The notes beneath the pieces are model-generated. The model did no database searches. It worked only from the letters and a program-made list of their open reading frames with translations, and had not been told where the DNA came from. A stretch of DNA of 64,000 nt. Origin: an uncultured Sphingomonadaceae bacterium. Its GTDB lineage: Bacteria > Pseudomonadota > Alphaproteobacteria > Sphingomonadales > Sphingomonadaceae. A program made the translations under genes and the position numbers. Below, in pieces: positions 44,006 to 53,485 of this stretch (within the stretch, counting starts at the first letter, position 1; every line of letters begins with the position of its first letter). The stretch covers positions 44,111-108,110 of the forward strand of contig CALKJZ010000017.1 of assembly GCA_937995515.1 (NCBI GenBank). Reading direction: 5' to 3'.

Positions 44006-45001
44006 ATGCTGCGCTCCGCCGACGATATCGCCGCCCTCGTGGGCAACACGCCGCTCGTCCGCCTCAAGGGGCCCTCGGAGCGCACCGGCTGCACCGTGCT
44101 CGGCAAGTGCGAGTTCATGAACCCGGGCGGCTCGGTGAAGGATCGCGCGGCACTCGGCATCATCGAGGATGCGGAGGCCTCGGGCCACCTCGGCCCGGGC
44201 GGGATCATCGTCGAGGGCACGGCCGGCAACACGGGGATCGGTCTTGCCGTGATCGGCGCATCGCGCGGCTATCGGACCATCATCGTGATGCCCGAGACGC
44301 AGAGCCAGGAGAAAAAGGACGCACTCCGGGCGCTTGGTGCCGAGCTGGTGCTGGTGCCCGCCACCAGCTACGCCAACCCCGGCCACTATGTGCACACCTC
44401 GCGCCGGCTTGCGGAAGAGACGCCGGGCGCGGTGTGGGCCAACCAGTTCGACAATGTCGCCAACCGCCTCGCGCACATTCGCACCACCGCGCCCGAGATC
44501 TGGGAGGCAACCGGCGGGCGGGTCTCGGGCTTCACCTGTGCGGTCGGCACGGGAGGGACGCTCGCCGGGGTGAGCCTCGGCCTCAAGGAGCGCAACCCCG
44601 ACATCCGGATCGCGCTGACCGACCCCGAGGGTGCCGCGCTCTACTGCTGGGTGACGACCGGCGAACTGGCCGCCCACGGCTCGAGCGTGGCCGAAGGCAT
44701 CGGCCAGAGCCGGGTGACGGCCAATCTCGAGGGCGCGATCATCGATGCGGCCTACCGGGTTTCCGATGCCGAGGCGCTGCCGGTGCTGCACGAGCTGATG
44801 GCGCGCGACGGCCTGCACCTCGGGCTGTCCTCGGCGATCAACGTCGCCGGTGCCGAGCGGCTGGCGCAGGACATGGGGCCGGGGCATGTGATCGTCACCA
44901 TCCTGTGCGACAGCGGCAGCCGCTATCTTTCGACCATCTGGAACCCGCAGTGGCTTGCCGCGCGCGGGCTTGCCCTGCCGCCGTGGATGGCCGCCGCCTG
45001 A
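44006..45001 (+). CDS. cysK: Cysteine synthase / PLP-dependent beta-replacement enzyme
   Basis: A fold-type II PLP enzyme of 331 residues that makes cysteine from O-acetylserine and sulfide, or a close relative. VGNTPLVRLKGPSE, the PLP lysine in NPGGSVKDRAA, GTAGNTGIGLAVIG and the CAVGTGGTLAGVS phosphate-binding loop are present. ATG 44006 is favoured by a predicted leaderless promoter; an in-frame ATG at 43994 adds four residues. The N- and C-terminal parts differ from classical CysK, so a related sulfhydrylase is possible. It shares a TGATG with an in-frame ATG upstream of the next small gene. Confidence 0.85.
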   Translation: MLRSADDIAALVGNTPLVRLKGPSERTGCTVLGKCEFMNPGGSVKDRAALGIIEDAEASGHLGPGGIIVEGTAGNTGIGLAVIGASRGYRTIIVMPETQSQEKKDALRALGAELVLVPATSYANPGHYVHTSRRLAEETPGAVWANQFDNVANRLAHIRTTAPEIWEATGGRVSGFTCAVGTGGTLAGVSLGLKERNPDIRIALTDPEGAALYCWVTTGELAAHGSSVAEGIGQSRVTANLEGAIIDAAYRVSDAEALPVLHELMARDGLHLGLSSAINVAGAERLAQDMGPGHVIVTILCDSGSRYLSTIWNPQWLAARGLALPPWMAAA

Positions 45002-45029
45002 TGGGCCGCGGCCTGCGCCACGACCGAGG

Positions 45030-45058
45030 TCGACATCGGCTGCGCGCGCTGCTAGGGC
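45030..45058 (+). promoter_or_regulatory. Predicted promoter of the small membrane protein gene
   Basis: TCGACA (45030-45035), a 17-bp spacer and TAGGGC (45053-45058) precede ATG 45067 by 8 nt, again without a Shine-Dalgarno. It supports the shorter start of the downstream 77-residue protein. Confidence 0.35.
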
Positions 45059-45066
45059 GCCCCGCC

Positions 45067-45300
45067 ATGGAACGCCTCCAAACGGGCCTAGGCGGTCTCG
45101 CGATGGTGCTGCTGGTGATGTTCGCCGCGTCGCTCTTTGCCGGCGTCGCGCGCGGGCCAGAGCCGGCTGAGCCGTCGGCCGAAACGCTGGCGATGCTCGG
45201 CGCGGCACCGGCAACCGTCGACCCCGCCCGCCCGGACCAGCCGCGGCGCCGCCATGCCGCCGGCGCGCAGCAGCCGCGGCCGGACCTTACCACCATCTGA
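45067..45300 (+). CDS. Small single-pass membrane protein, function unknown
   Basis: A 77-residue protein I do not recognise. A hydrophobic helix at about 8-28 (GLAMVLLVMFAASLFAGVA) is followed by a Pro/Ala-rich, Arg-containing tail ending QQPRPDLTTI. The frame is open back to ATG 45001, which overlaps the cysK stop as TGATG, but those 22 residues are Arg/Gly-rich and look non-coding, so ATG 45067 is used. It stands between the cysteine synthase and the dcw control region. Confidence 0.55.
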   Translation: MERLQTGLGGLAMVLLVMFAASLFAGVARGPEPAEPSAETLAMLGAAPATVDPARPDQPRRRHAAGAQQPRPDLTTI

Positions 45301-45697
45301 CACCCGCCGGACGGCTCCAACCCGCCCGGCTCCGACCCGCCCGACGGCGGGCGGTGCCGGGCTGCGGGCGCCCCGGGGCCGCTCGTGCCGTCCGGCCGGG
45401 CCCTGCCCGCGCGCCGGCCGCACCTGCCCGGCCGGGTGCTGCGCCAACAGGCTTGTCCACAGGCTGATCCGGAGCCCGCAAGCCCGCGCCGGCGCCGGCC
45501 CGCCGGCAGCCGGAGCCCGGTTCTTCCCTCTGCCGGAGAGCCCCGACGCCCCGTTTTGACCATAAAACTCCATTGCTGCCCATTCTATCCCATGCTATCC
45601 CATATCCACAGGGGTCGCGGGCAGCCGGTGCGGCGGGCGGCATCCAGTCGGACCATCCCAAGGCCTGCGCCAGCACGGCGCTCCGAGCCGCGACGGG
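45301..45697 (+). other. 397-bp gene-free region upstream of the dcw cluster
   Basis: This is the longest gap in the window and I see no gene in it. The first 240 bp are very GC-rich and of unclear role. A DnaA-box-like TTGTCCACA is at 45453-45461 and TATCCACA at 45603-45610. The composition then changes to A/T-richer sequence around 45551-45610, which holds the promoter-like TTGACC and the MraZ boxes described separately. The remaining 90 bp form the mraZ leader. Confidence 0.7.
45556..45603 (+). promoter_or_regulatory. MraZ boxes and dcw promoter region
   Basis: CCCAT occurs at 45579-45583, 45589-45593 and 45599-45603, with 5-bp spacers, so the period is exactly 10 bp; a degenerate TCCAT at 45569-45573 is in the same phase. 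Read on the other strand these are ATGGG direct repeats, the known MraZ recognition pattern (TGGGN units separated by 5 nt). TTGACC at 45556-45561 is a plausible -35 element; the -10 is not clear and would fall within the boxes. Binding by MraZ would therefore block this promoter, giving autorepression. Confidence 0.8.
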
Positions 45698-46219
45698 ATG
45701 CCGGGCGTGAGCCGGGGCCGGCGGGGCGGCGCCGGGCAAGGGAGCGGGCGGTTCAGGGTGCGACATTATTCCGGCGCCTATCTGAACGCGGTGGACGGCA
45801 AGAGCCGCCTGTCGGTGCCTGCGCCGATCCGCGAGACGATCGAGAGCCGCTCGGGGCAGAAGCAGCTCGTTCTGGCGCCTGCCGAGCACAACGACTGCCT
45901 TGTCGGCTATGATCTGACCCGCTTCGAAAGCCTGCAGGCGGAAATCGGCGTGCGGTTTGCCGGCGATTACGGGCCTGCCCGCTCGGATTTCGCGCGTGCC
46001 ATGTTCGGCATGGCCGAGACGCTGCGCTACGACGATACCGGGCGGATCATCCTTTCGCCGATCCTGAAGGACCTGGGGCGGATCGAGACGACGGTCCTCC
46101 TGCTCGGCGGCGGCGACTATTTCGAACTCTGGTCGCCCGAGCACCTGCTGGAAACCCCGGGGCAGGATCCGCGGCTGCTTCGCACCGTGCGCGCGCTGTG
46201 CGCGGCGCGAGGCCGGTGA
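45698..46219 (+). CDS. mraZ: Transcriptional regulator MraZ
   Basis: A conserved DNA-binding protein, first gene of the dcw cluster, which represses its own operon in E. coli. Two SpoVT/AbrB-like repeats are visible, the first with [19 protein letters not shown] and the second with [18 protein letters not shown] 45698 gives 173 residues; a GTG at 45758 would begin just before the first repeat and may be the true start, because the 20 residues between are Arg/Gly-rich. The stop overlaps the rsmH GTG (GTGA). Confidence 0.93.
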   Translation: MPGVSRGRRGGAGQGSGRFRVRHYSGAYLNAVDGKSRLSVPAPIRETIESRSGQKQLVLAPAEHNDCLVGYDLTRFESLQAEIGVRFAGDYGPARSDFARAMFGMAETLRYDDTGRIILSPILKDLGRIETTVLLLGGGDYFELWSPEHLLETPGQDPRLLRTVRALCAARGR

Positions 46220-47181
46220 GCGGGGCCGTGGCAGCGGGTGCGGCGGCGCCGGCACATGTGCCGGTGATGCTTGCCGAGGTGATGGAGGCGCTCCGGCCCG
46301 GGCCGGGGGTGCATCTTGTCGATGGCACCTATGGTGGGGGCGGCTATGCGCGGGCCGCGCTCGCCGCCGGCGCGCGCGTGACCGGGTTCGACCGCGATCC
46401 GCGCGCCATCGCCGCCGCGCGCGAGGATGTGGTGGCCGCCGGCGGCCGGCTCACCCTCGTCTGCGCGCCCTTTTCCACCATGGCCGCACGGCTCGGCCCC
46501 ACCTCGGCCGACGGGGTGGCGCTCGATCTCGGCGTGTCGTCGATGCAGCTCGACGATCCGGCCTATGGTCTGAGCTTCCGGTTCGACGGCCCGCTCGACA
46601 TGCGGATGGGCGCGGACGGGCCGACGGCGGCCGACGTGCTCAACACCGCCAGCGAGGCAGACATCGCCGACATCCTGTTCCGGCTGGGCGAGGAGCGGGC
46701 AGCACGGCGGATCGCGCGCGCGATCGTGGCAGCGCGTCCGCTGTCGCGCACGAGCGAGCTTGCGGACATCGTCCGCCGGGTGGTCGGGCGCAGGCCGGGC
46801 CAGGCGATCGACCCGGCGACCCGCAGCTTCCAGGCGCTGCGCATCCATGTGAACGACGAGCTCGGCGAGCTGGCCCGCGGGCTGGCGGCCGCCGAACAGC
46901 TGCTTGTGCCCGGCGGCCGGCTGGCGGTCGTGAGCTTCCACAGTCTCGAGGACCGGATTGTCAAGCGGTTCCTCGCCGAACGCTCGGGCCGCGTGGCGCA
47001 TGGATCGCGCCACCGCCCGGCGAGGCCTGCCCGCGCGCCGGCGCCGAGCTTTGCGCCGCCGGCAGAGCCCCGCCGCCCGGGCGCGGCCGAGATCGCGCGC
47101 AACCCGCGCGCACGCTCGGCGGTGCTGCGCGCGGCCGTGCGCAGCGCGGCGCCCGCGTGGCAACAGGAGTTCCGCCCGTGA
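46216..47181 (+). CDS. rsmH: 16S rRNA (cytosine1402-N4)-methyltransferase
   Basis: Methylates N4 of C1402 in 16S r[16 protein letters not shown], the SAM-binding [12 protein letters not shown] and [19 protein letters not shown] and [13 protein letters not shown] are hallmark motifs. GTG 46216, in a 4-bp overlap with the mraZ stop, gives 321 residues; GTG 46198 lies 18 nt upstream in frame. The C-terminal tail is Arg/Pro/Ala-rich. It ends in another GTGA overlap with ftsL. Confidence 0.95.
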   Translation: MSGAVAAGAAAPAHVPVMLAEVMEALRPGPGVHLVDGTYGGGGYARAALAAGARVTGFDRDPRAIAAAREDVVAAGGRLTLVCAPFSTMAARLGPTSADGVALDLGVSSMQLDDPAYGLSFRFDGPLDMRMGADGPTAADVLNTASEADIADILFRLGEERAARRIARAIVAARPLSRTSELADIVRRVVGRRPGQAIDPATRSFQALRIHVNDELGELARGLAAAEQLLVPGGRLAVVSFHSLEDRIVKRFLAERSGRVAHGSRHRPARPARAPAPSFAPPAEPRRPGAAEIARNPRARSAVLRAAVRSAAPAWQQEFRP

Positions 47182-47852
47182 TCCGCCTGCCCCGCCTCAG
47201 CCACCGCCGGCGCAGCACCCAAGGCGCGTTTGTGCCCGCCGCCATTGCCACCAGCGCCGCCGGCCGCAGGCGATGGCAGGGCCAGGCGCTGATGGTGGTG
47301 GGCACGCTTGCCGTTGCGGTGACAAGCTACAGCCTGAGCCAGGCCGTTGCCACCGAGCGGCGCACGCTGCGCGAGCTTGCCGCTGCGAACGCGGCGCTTG
47401 CCACCACCAACCGCGCGCTTGCCGCCGAGCTGCGCGTGCGCATGCGCCTGCCGCAGCTGCAGAGCTGGAACGACGGGATCTTCGGCCTGCTGCCCATCAC
47501 CGGCGAGCAGCATATCCAGACGCCGCTCGAACTCGCCCGCTTCGCCATGCCCCCGGCGCCCGTTGCAGGCCAGCCGACCCTTGCCGTGCTCACGCGCGAG
47601 GCGCCACCTGCGGCGGGGCCGCGGCTGGTCTCCGCCCCGCTGCCGGCCGCGCCCGCCCTCGCCCCACCCGCCATGGCCCTGCCGGCTGCCGCGCCCGAGC
47701 CCCGGCCCACGGCCGCGCTCCGGCCCGCGCCGACTCCGCCCGCGGCCGCACCGCACCTCGTGGCCGCCGCGCCCGCGTCCCAGCTGCCGCCCCCGCTTCC
47801 GGCCGACCTCTTGCGCCTGATCGAGGCGGACGCGCCGCCGGCGGCGCCATGA
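47178..47852 (+). CDS. ftsL: Cell division protein FtsL-like, with long Pro/Ala tail
   Basis: A bitopic divisome protein identified mainly by position between rsmH and ftsI. A basic cytoplasmic part (1-35) is followed by a hydrophobic helix (36-53), a leucine/alanine-rich coiled coil (56-90), and then an unusual Pro/Ala-rich tail from about 124 to 224. FtsL proteins are usually 90-130 residues, so the tail is an extension. FtsL bridges FtsQ-FtsB and the FtsW-FtsI synthase. GTG start overlaps the rsmH stop; the stop overlaps the ftsI ATG. Confidence 0.8.
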   Translation: MIRLPRLSHRRRSTQGAFVPAAIATSAAGRRRWQGQALMVVGTLAVAVTSYSLSQAVATERRTLRELAAANAALATTNRALAAELRVRMRLPQLQSWNDGIFGLLPITGEQHIQTPLELARFAMPPAPVAGQPTLAVLTREAPPAAGPRLVSAPLPAAPALAPPAMALPAAAPEPRPTAALRPAPTPPAAAPHLVAAAPASQLPPPLPADLLRLIEADAPPAAP

Positions 47853-49564
47853 GGGCCGCATCCGTGGCCCCGGGCGCTCAGGACCCGGGCCGGGGCGTGC
47901 GCCGTGGCCCGCGCCTGCCCGGCCACAGCCAGATGGCGCTGGCGCTGGCCCGCCAGCGGCTGGCGGTGGGCATCCTCCTCTTCTTCCTGCTGGTGCTGGT
48001 GATCGCGCTGCGCCTGTTCGACCTCACCGTGCTCGACGCCGAGGCACCCGCCCGGCCGGGTCGCTCCGCCCCGACCGTGCCGCGCGCCGACATTGTCGAC
48101 CGCAACGGCGTGCCGCTGGCGACAAGCTATGTGGCCTATGCCGCGGCCGCCCGGCCGCGCGACATCACCGGCGACAGGGCCAAGCTTGCGCGCAGGATCG
48201 CCGCGATCCTTCCCGAGCGCCCGCCGGAGGCAATTTCGGCGGCGCTGCACCACGAGGGGCGCTTCCGCTACATCGCCCGGCGGATCCGCCCCGACCAGGC
48301 GCAGGCGCTGCGCGAGCTCGGCGAGCCTGGGATCACGCTGGAGCGCGAGCACGACCGGATCTATCCCAATCTCGCGCTCGCCGCGCATCTTGTCGGCTAC
48401 ACGACGATCGATGGCGAGGGGTCGGCCGGCATCGAGCGGGCCTTCGACGCCCGGCTGACCGACCCCGACCGGGTTGACGAGCCGCTGGTGCTGGCCATGG
48501 ACGCGCGCGTGCAGCAGGCGCTGGAAAGCGAGCTCGCCCACGAGATGGAGCGCCAGGGAGCCGAGGGCGCGGCCGGGGTCGTCATGAACGTGCAGACCGG
48601 CGAGGTGCTCGCAATGGCCTCGCTTCCGGCCTACAATATCAACCGGCCGGGCGGCAGGCCGGGCCTGCCCGACTATATCAACCGGGCAACGCTCGGCGTC
48701 TACGAGCTCGGCTCCACCTTCAAGCCCTTCACCGTTGCCATGGCGATGGAGAGCGGGGTTGTGACCTCGCTTGCGCAGAAGTACGAGGTGAGCGGCCTGC
48801 GCGTGGGCCGGCATACCATCACCGACGTGCACCGCCGCGCGGGGCCATTCACCGTGCCGGAGGTCATCATCTATTCCTCGAACGTGGCGACCGCCCGCAT
48901 GGCCGAGCAGATGGGCCGCGCGCGGCAGGAGGCCTTCCTGCGCAAGCTCGGGATGATGGACCGCGCCCCGGGCGAGATCCTCGAAAGGGGGCGGACGCTC
49001 ACCCCGCCGCCCGGCAACTGGGGCCTTTCCTCGGTGATGACGGTGGGCTTCGGCCACGGCATCGCCGTCACCCCCCTGCACCTCGCCAACGCCTATGCGA
49101 CCCTCGTCAATGGCGGCATCCATCGCCCGGCCACCTTCCTCAAGGTGCCGGAGGGGCGGGCGGTGCCGGGCGAGCGGGTGTTCTCGGAAGAAACCTCGCG
49201 CCTTTCGAATGGGATGCTGCGGCTTGCCGTCACCGAGGGGACCGGCCGCCGGGCCGATGCGCCCGGCTTCCGGGTGGGCGGCAAGACCGGCACCGCGGAG
49301 AAGCCGCGCCCGGGCGGCGGCTATTTCAAGAACCGCAACATCACCACCTTCGCCGGCGCCTTCCCCATGGACGACCCGGCCTATGTGGTCGTGATCATGA
49401 TCGACGACCCGCGCCTTGCCCGCAGTGCCGGGCAGGTGGCGGCGCCCGTGTTCCGCAACGTGGTGCACCGGATCGCGCCGATTTTGGGCGTGCTGCCTGA
49501 CGAGACGCGCGAGCCCGACCTGTCGGCCTTCGCCGGCCTCTACACGCCGAGGGCGAGGCGATGA
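47849..49564 (+). CDS. ftsI: Peptidoglycan D,D-transpeptidase FtsI (PBP3)
   Basis: The septal class B penicillin-binding protein that cross-links peptidoglycan with FtsW. A cytoplasmic N-terminus and membrane helix (about 38-58, ILLFFLLVLVIALRL) precede the dimerisation domain (PRADIVDRNGVPLA) and the transpeptidase domain with STFK (Ser289), SSN and KTGTAEK. No PASTA domains. Length 571. ATG overlaps the ftsL stop and the stop overlaps murE. Confidence 0.96.
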   Translation: MRAASVAPGAQDPGRGVRRGPRLPGHSQMALALARQRLAVGILLFFLLVLVIALRLFDLTVLDAEAPARPGRSAPTVPRADIVDRNGVPLATSYVAYAAAARPRDITGDRAKLARRIAAILPERPPEAISAALHHEGRFRYIARRIRPDQAQALRELGEPGITLEREHDRIYPNLALAAHLVGYTTIDGEGSAGIERAFDARLTDPDRVDEPLVLAMDARVQQALESELAHEMERQGAEGAAGVVMNVQTGEVLAMASLPAYNINRPGGRPGLPDYINRATLGVYELGSTFKPFTVAMAMESGVVTSLAQKYEVSGLRVGRHTITDVHRRAGPFTVPEVIIYSSNVATARMAEQMGRARQEAFLRKLGMMDRAPGEILERGRTLTPPPGNWGLSSVMTVGFGHGIAVTPLHLANAYATLVNGGIHRPATFLKVPEGRAVPGERVFSEETSRLSNGMLRLAVTEGTGRRADAPGFRVGGKTGTAEKPRPGGGYFKNRNITTFAGAFPMDDPAYVVVIMIDDPRLARSAGQVAAPVFRNVVHRIAPILGVLPDETREPDLSAFAGLYTPRARR

Positions 49565-51018
49565 GCCGCTTTTCCGGCACGCCGCTTGCGCCCGTCGAAG
49601 CGCAGGTGACCGGCTTTGCCATCGACCACCGCGCGGTGGCGCCCGGGCATGTGTTCGGCGCCTTCCGCGGCGCGCGGTTCGATGCCGAGCAGCTGATCCC
49701 CGAGGCGGTCGCGCGCGGGGCCGTCGCCATCGTCGCGCGCCCGGCCGCGCGGGTGGAGGGGGCGTTGCACGTGGCAAGCGACATGCCGCGCGCCACCTTC
49801 GCGGCGCTCGCCGCGCGCTTTTACGCCCCCTTTCCCCCGACGGCTGTTGCGGTCACCGGCACCAACGGCAAGACATCGACCGTCGAGCTGCTGCGCCAGC
49901 TCTGGCGCCTCGCCGGCCACCGCGCCGCCAGCATCGGGACGCTTGGGGTCACAACCGCCGAGGACCGCGCAGATGCCGGGCGCGGCGGGCTCACCTCGCC
50001 CGACATCGCCACCTTCCTTGCCACCGCTGCGGGCCTCGAGCGCGAGGGCATCTCGCATCTCGCCTTCGAGGCCTCCTCGCACGGGCTTGACCAGCACCGG
50101 ATGGACGGCGTGCCGCTGGCAGCCGCGGCCTTCACCAACCTCTCGCGCGACCACCTCGACTACCACGGCACCATGGAGGCCTATTTCGCAGCCAAGCTGC
50201 GCCTGTTCACCGAGCTTCTGCCGGCGGGCGCGCCCGCTGTCGTGTGGCACGATGCCGGGGCAGCCGGTGCAGGGTGGACATCGCGGCTGATGGACACGCT
50301 GGCCGCCCGCGGCCAGCCAGCGCTGACCGTGGGGCCCGACGGCCGGTTCCTCCGGCTTGCCCGGCAGACGCCCACCCGGCTCGGGCAGATGCTCGAGATC
50401 GAACATGAAGGCGAGGTCTACGCTGTGGAGCTGCCGCTGATCGGCGCCACCCAGGCGGCCAATGCGATGGTGGCAGCGGGGCTTGCCATCGCCTGCGGCG
50501 GCGCGGCTGGCGCCACCCTTGCCGGCCTTGCCCGCATGACCCCGGTGCGCGGGCGGCTGGAGCGCGCCTGCCTGACCCGCACCGGTGCGCCGGTCTATGT
50601 CGATTATGCCCACACGCCCGATGCGCTCTCCGCAGCGATTGCGGCCCTCCGGCCGCACTCGGCCGGCCGGCTGATCCTCGTGTTCGGCTGCGGCGGCGAC
50701 CGCGACCAGGGCAAGCGCCCCGAAATGGGCCGGATCGCAGCCGCGGGCGCCGATCTTGCGATCGTGACCGACGACAACCCGCGCACCGAGGCTGCCGCAG
50801 CCATCCGCGCTGCGATCCTTGCCGCGTCGCCAGCGCTCCACGAGGTGCCCGGCCGGAAGGAGGCGATCGCCCGCGCCATCGCGGCCGCGCGCGAGGGCGA
50901 TCTCGTGCTGATCGCCGGCAAGGGCCACGAACAGGGGCAGGTGATCGGCCACGAGACCCTGCCCTTCGACGATGTGGAGGTCGCGCGCGCGGCCGCAGCC
51001 GGGCAGGGAGCGGCATGA
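49561..51018 (+). CDS. murE: UDP-MurNAc-tripeptide synthetase (meso-diaminopimelate-adding)
   Basis: Adds the third amino acid to UDP-MurNAc-Ala-Glu. The Mur-ligase ATP loop GTNGKTSTVELL, the substrate block FEASSHGLDQHR and a DNPR motif at Asp405-Arg408 are visible; DNPR is the specificity signature for meso-diaminopimelate, consistent with a gram-negative wall and with dapD in this window. Length 485. Four-base overlaps on both sides. Confidence 0.96.
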   Translation: MSRFSGTPLAPVEAQVTGFAIDHRAVAPGHVFGAFRGARFDAEQLIPEAVARGAVAIVARPAARVEGALHVASDMPRATFAALAARFYAPFPPTAVAVTGTNGKTSTVELLRQLWRLAGHRAASIGTLGVTTAEDRADAGRGGLTSPDIATFLATAAGLEREGISHLAFEASSHGLDQHRMDGVPLAAAAFTNLSRDHLDYHGTMEAYFAAKLRLFTELLPAGAPAVVWHDAGAAGAGWTSRLMDTLAARGQPALTVGPDGRFLRLARQTPTRLGQMLEIEHEGEVYAVELPLIGATQAANAMVAAGLAIACGGAAGATLAGLARMTPVRGRLERACLTRTGAPVYVDYAHTPDALSAAIAALRPHSAGRLILVFGCGGDRDQGKRPEMGRIAAAGADLAIVTDDNPRTEAAAAIRAAILAASPALHEVPGRKEAIARAIAAAREGDLVLIAGKGHEQGQVIGHETLPFDDVEVARAAAAGQGAA

Positions 51019-52415
51019 GCGGCCCGGCCTTCCCGCCGCTGTGGACGGGCAGCGAGGTGGCCGCCGTCACCGGCGGCACCCTTGTGGGCGATTTCGCGGC
51101 AACCGGTGTGACCTTCGATTCGCGCGCGGTGCAGCCGGGCGACCTCTTCGTCGCGCTCCGGGGCGCGCGGGCCGATGGCCACGCCTTCGTGCCCGAGGCG
51201 CTGGCGCGTGGCGCTGCGGGCGCGCTCGTCTCCCGCCCGGTGCCGGGGCCGCATGTGAAGGTGGCCGATCCCCAGGCCGGGCTGGAGGCGCTGGGGGCCA
51301 CCGCGCGGGCCCGGGCGGCGGAGGCGATGGTGATCGGGGTGACGGGAAGCGTCGGCAAGACCGGCTGCAAGGAAGCGCTCCGGCACGCCTTCGCGCGAAC
51401 CGACCCCGACCGCACCCACTGGTCGGTGCAGAGCTACAACAACCACACCGGCGTGCCGCTCAGCCTTGCGCGCATGCCGGCAGACACGCGCTGGGCGGTG
51501 TTCGAGATGGGCATGAACCATGCCGGCGAGATCGCCGCGCTGACCCGGCAGGTGCGGCCGCACGTGGCGCTCGTCACCTGGGTGGCGCCGGCGCACATCG
51601 AGAATTTCGCCGATGGCGAGGCCGGCATCGCCCGCGCCAAGGCCGAGATCTTCGAGGGGCTTGAGCCCGGCGGCGCGGCCGTGATCCCGCTCGACAACCC
51701 GCACGCCTCGATCCTCGAGGCCCAGGCGCGCGCGCGCGGCAGCCGGATCGTCGGCTTCGGAGCGCAACGGCCCGCCGAGGTGCGCCTCCTCTCCGCCAGG
51801 CCCGACGGGGCGGGCACGGCGCTGGCTCTGGATGTGGCGGGCACGCACCTCGCCTTCCGCCTCGCCCGGCAGGGCTCGCACCTGGTTTCCAACGCGCTTG
51901 CGGTCGTAGCTGCCGTCCATGCCGCGGGCGCGGATGTGGCAGAGGCCGCGCTTGCGCTTGCCGACATGGCGCCGCTTGCCGGGCGTGGCGCCGAGGTGCC
52001 GATCCCGCTCGGCGCGGGGGCGGCGACCCTGCTCGATGAAAGCTACAACGCCAACCCGGCCTCGATGGCGGCCGCGCTCGAGACGCTGGCCCTGCGCCCC
52101 GAGCGCCGGCGGCTGGCCGTGCTGGGCGCGATGAAGGAGCTCGGCGCCCATTCCGCGGCGCTGCACGCCGCGCTCGCCGGCCCGATCGCCCGCGCGCGGA
52201 TCGACGAGCTCGCGCTGGTGGGTGCGGAGATGGCCGCACTCGACGTGCCAAGCGCGGCCCGCCTGCCCGATGCGGAGGCCGCGCTCGCCTGGGTCAGGGC
52301 GCGTCTGGAGCCAGGCGACGTGCTGCTCGTCAAGGGCTCGAACAGCGTCGGGCTCGTGCGGGTCGTCGCCGCGCTCACGGGCGCCGGGGCCGGCGCGGAG
52401 GGGGTGGCCACATGA
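51015..52415 (+). CDS. murF: UDP-MurNAc-tripeptide:D-Ala-D-Ala ligase
   Basis: Adds the D-Ala-D-Ala dipeptide made by Ddl (encoded downstream in the cluster). [17 protein letters not shown] at the N-terminus, the ATP loop [35 protein letters not shown] and [13 protein letters not shown] are the family motifs. Length 466. Four-base overlaps with murE and mraY. Confidence 0.96.
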   Translation: MSGPAFPPLWTGSEVAAVTGGTLVGDFAATGVTFDSRAVQPGDLFVALRGARADGHAFVPEALARGAAGALVSRPVPGPHVKVADPQAGLEALGATARARAAEAMVIGVTGSVGKTGCKEALRHAFARTDPDRTHWSVQSYNNHTGVPLSLARMPADTRWAVFEMGMNHAGEIAALTRQVRPHVALVTWVAPAHIENFADGEAGIARAKAEIFEGLEPGGAAVIPLDNPHASILEAQARARGSRIVGFGAQRPAEVRLLSARPDGAGTALALDVAGTHLAFRLARQGSHLVSNALAVVAAVHAAGADVAEAALALADMAPLAGRGAEVPIPLGAGAATLLDESYNANPASMAAALETLALRPERRRLAVLGAMKELGAHSAALHAALAGPIARARIDELALVGAEMAALDVPSAARLPDAEAALAWVRARLEPGDVLLVKGSNSVGLVRVVAALTGAGAGAEGVAT

Positions 52416-53485
52416 TGTTCCACCTCTTCGAGTGGCTGGGCTTTCCCGGGCCGTTCAACGTTGTGCGCTATCTCACCTTCCGCTCCGGCGCGGCGATGAT
52501 CACCGCGCTCGGCCTCGCGCTCATCCTCGGCCCCGCCTTCATCCGCTGGCTGCGCAGCCAGCAGGGCAAGGGCCAGCCGATCCGCGAGGACGGCCCGGCC
52601 AGCCATCTCATCACCAAGAAGGGCACGCCCACCATGGGCGGGCTGCTCATCCTCATGTGCCTTGCCATCTCCACCCTGCTCTGGATGGAGTGGGACCGGC
52701 CGTTCGTCTGGGTCTGCCTGTTCGTGACACTTGGCTTCGGCGCGATCGGCTTTCTCGACGATTATGCAAAGGTGACCAAGCGGTCCTCAGCCGGCGTCTC
52801 CGGCCGGGTGCGGCTCCTCATCGAGTTCGTGATCGCCGCCATCGCGGTCTTCGTTGTCAGCCAGAGCACCGGCACGGTCCTGCAGTTCCCCTTCATCAAG
52901 GCCTGGGCGTTCGATATCGGCTGGTTTTACATCGCCTTCGGCGCCGTCGTGATCGTGGGCGCGGCCAATGCGGTGAACCTGACCGACGGGCTCGACGGGC
53001 TTGCGATCATGCCCGTCATCATCGCGGCCCTCACCTTCGGGGTCATCGCCTATCTGGTCGGCAACGCCGTGTTTGCCGACTATCTCGATGTCCGCTTCGT
53101 GCGCGGTGCGGGCGAGCTCCTCGTGTTCTGCGGCGCAGTGATCGGCGCCGGCCTCGGCTTCCTGTGGTTCAACGCCCCGCCGGCCGCGGTGTTCATGGGC
53201 GATACCGGAAGCCTCGCGCTGGGCGGCGCGGTCGGCACGATCGCTGTCATCACCAACCACGAGCTGGTGCTGCTGGTGGTGGGCGGCCTGTTCGTGGTCG
53301 AGGCGGTCTCGGTGATCGTGCAGGTGGCGAGCTTCCGGATGACCGGCCGGCGGGTGTTCCGCATGGCGCCGCTGCACCACCATTTCGAGCAGCTGGGATG
53401 GTCGGAGTCGACCATCGTCATCCGCTTCTGGATCATCTCGCTGGTGCTGGCCCTCTCCGGGCTGGCCACGCTGAAGCTGCGCTGA
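52412..53485 (+). CDS. mraY: Phospho-N-acetylmuramoyl-pentapeptide transferase
   Basis: An integral membrane enzyme that transfers phospho-MurNAc-pentapeptide to undecaprenyl phosphate, forming lipid I. About ten hydrophobic helices carry the cytoplasmic active-site motifs [22 protein letters not shown] and APLHHHFE. Length 357. ATGA overlap with murF, TGATG with murD. Confidence 0.97.
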   Translation: MMFHLFEWLGFPGPFNVVRYLTFRSGAAMITALGLALILGPAFIRWLRSQQGKGQPIREDGPASHLITKKGTPTMGGLLILMCLAISTLLWMEWDRPFVWVCLFVTLGFGAIGFLDDYAKVTKRSSAGVSGRVRLLIEFVIAAIAVFVVSQSTGTVLQFPFIKAWAFDIGWFYIAFGAVVIVGAANAVNLTDGLDGLAIMPVIIAALTFGVIAYLVGNAVFADYLDVRFVRGAGELLVFCGAVIGAGLGFLWFNAPPAAVFMGDTGSLALGGAVGTIAVITNHELVLLVVGGLFVVEAVSVIVQVASFRMTGRRVFRMAPLHHHFEQLGWSESTIVIRFWIISLVLALSGLATLKLR

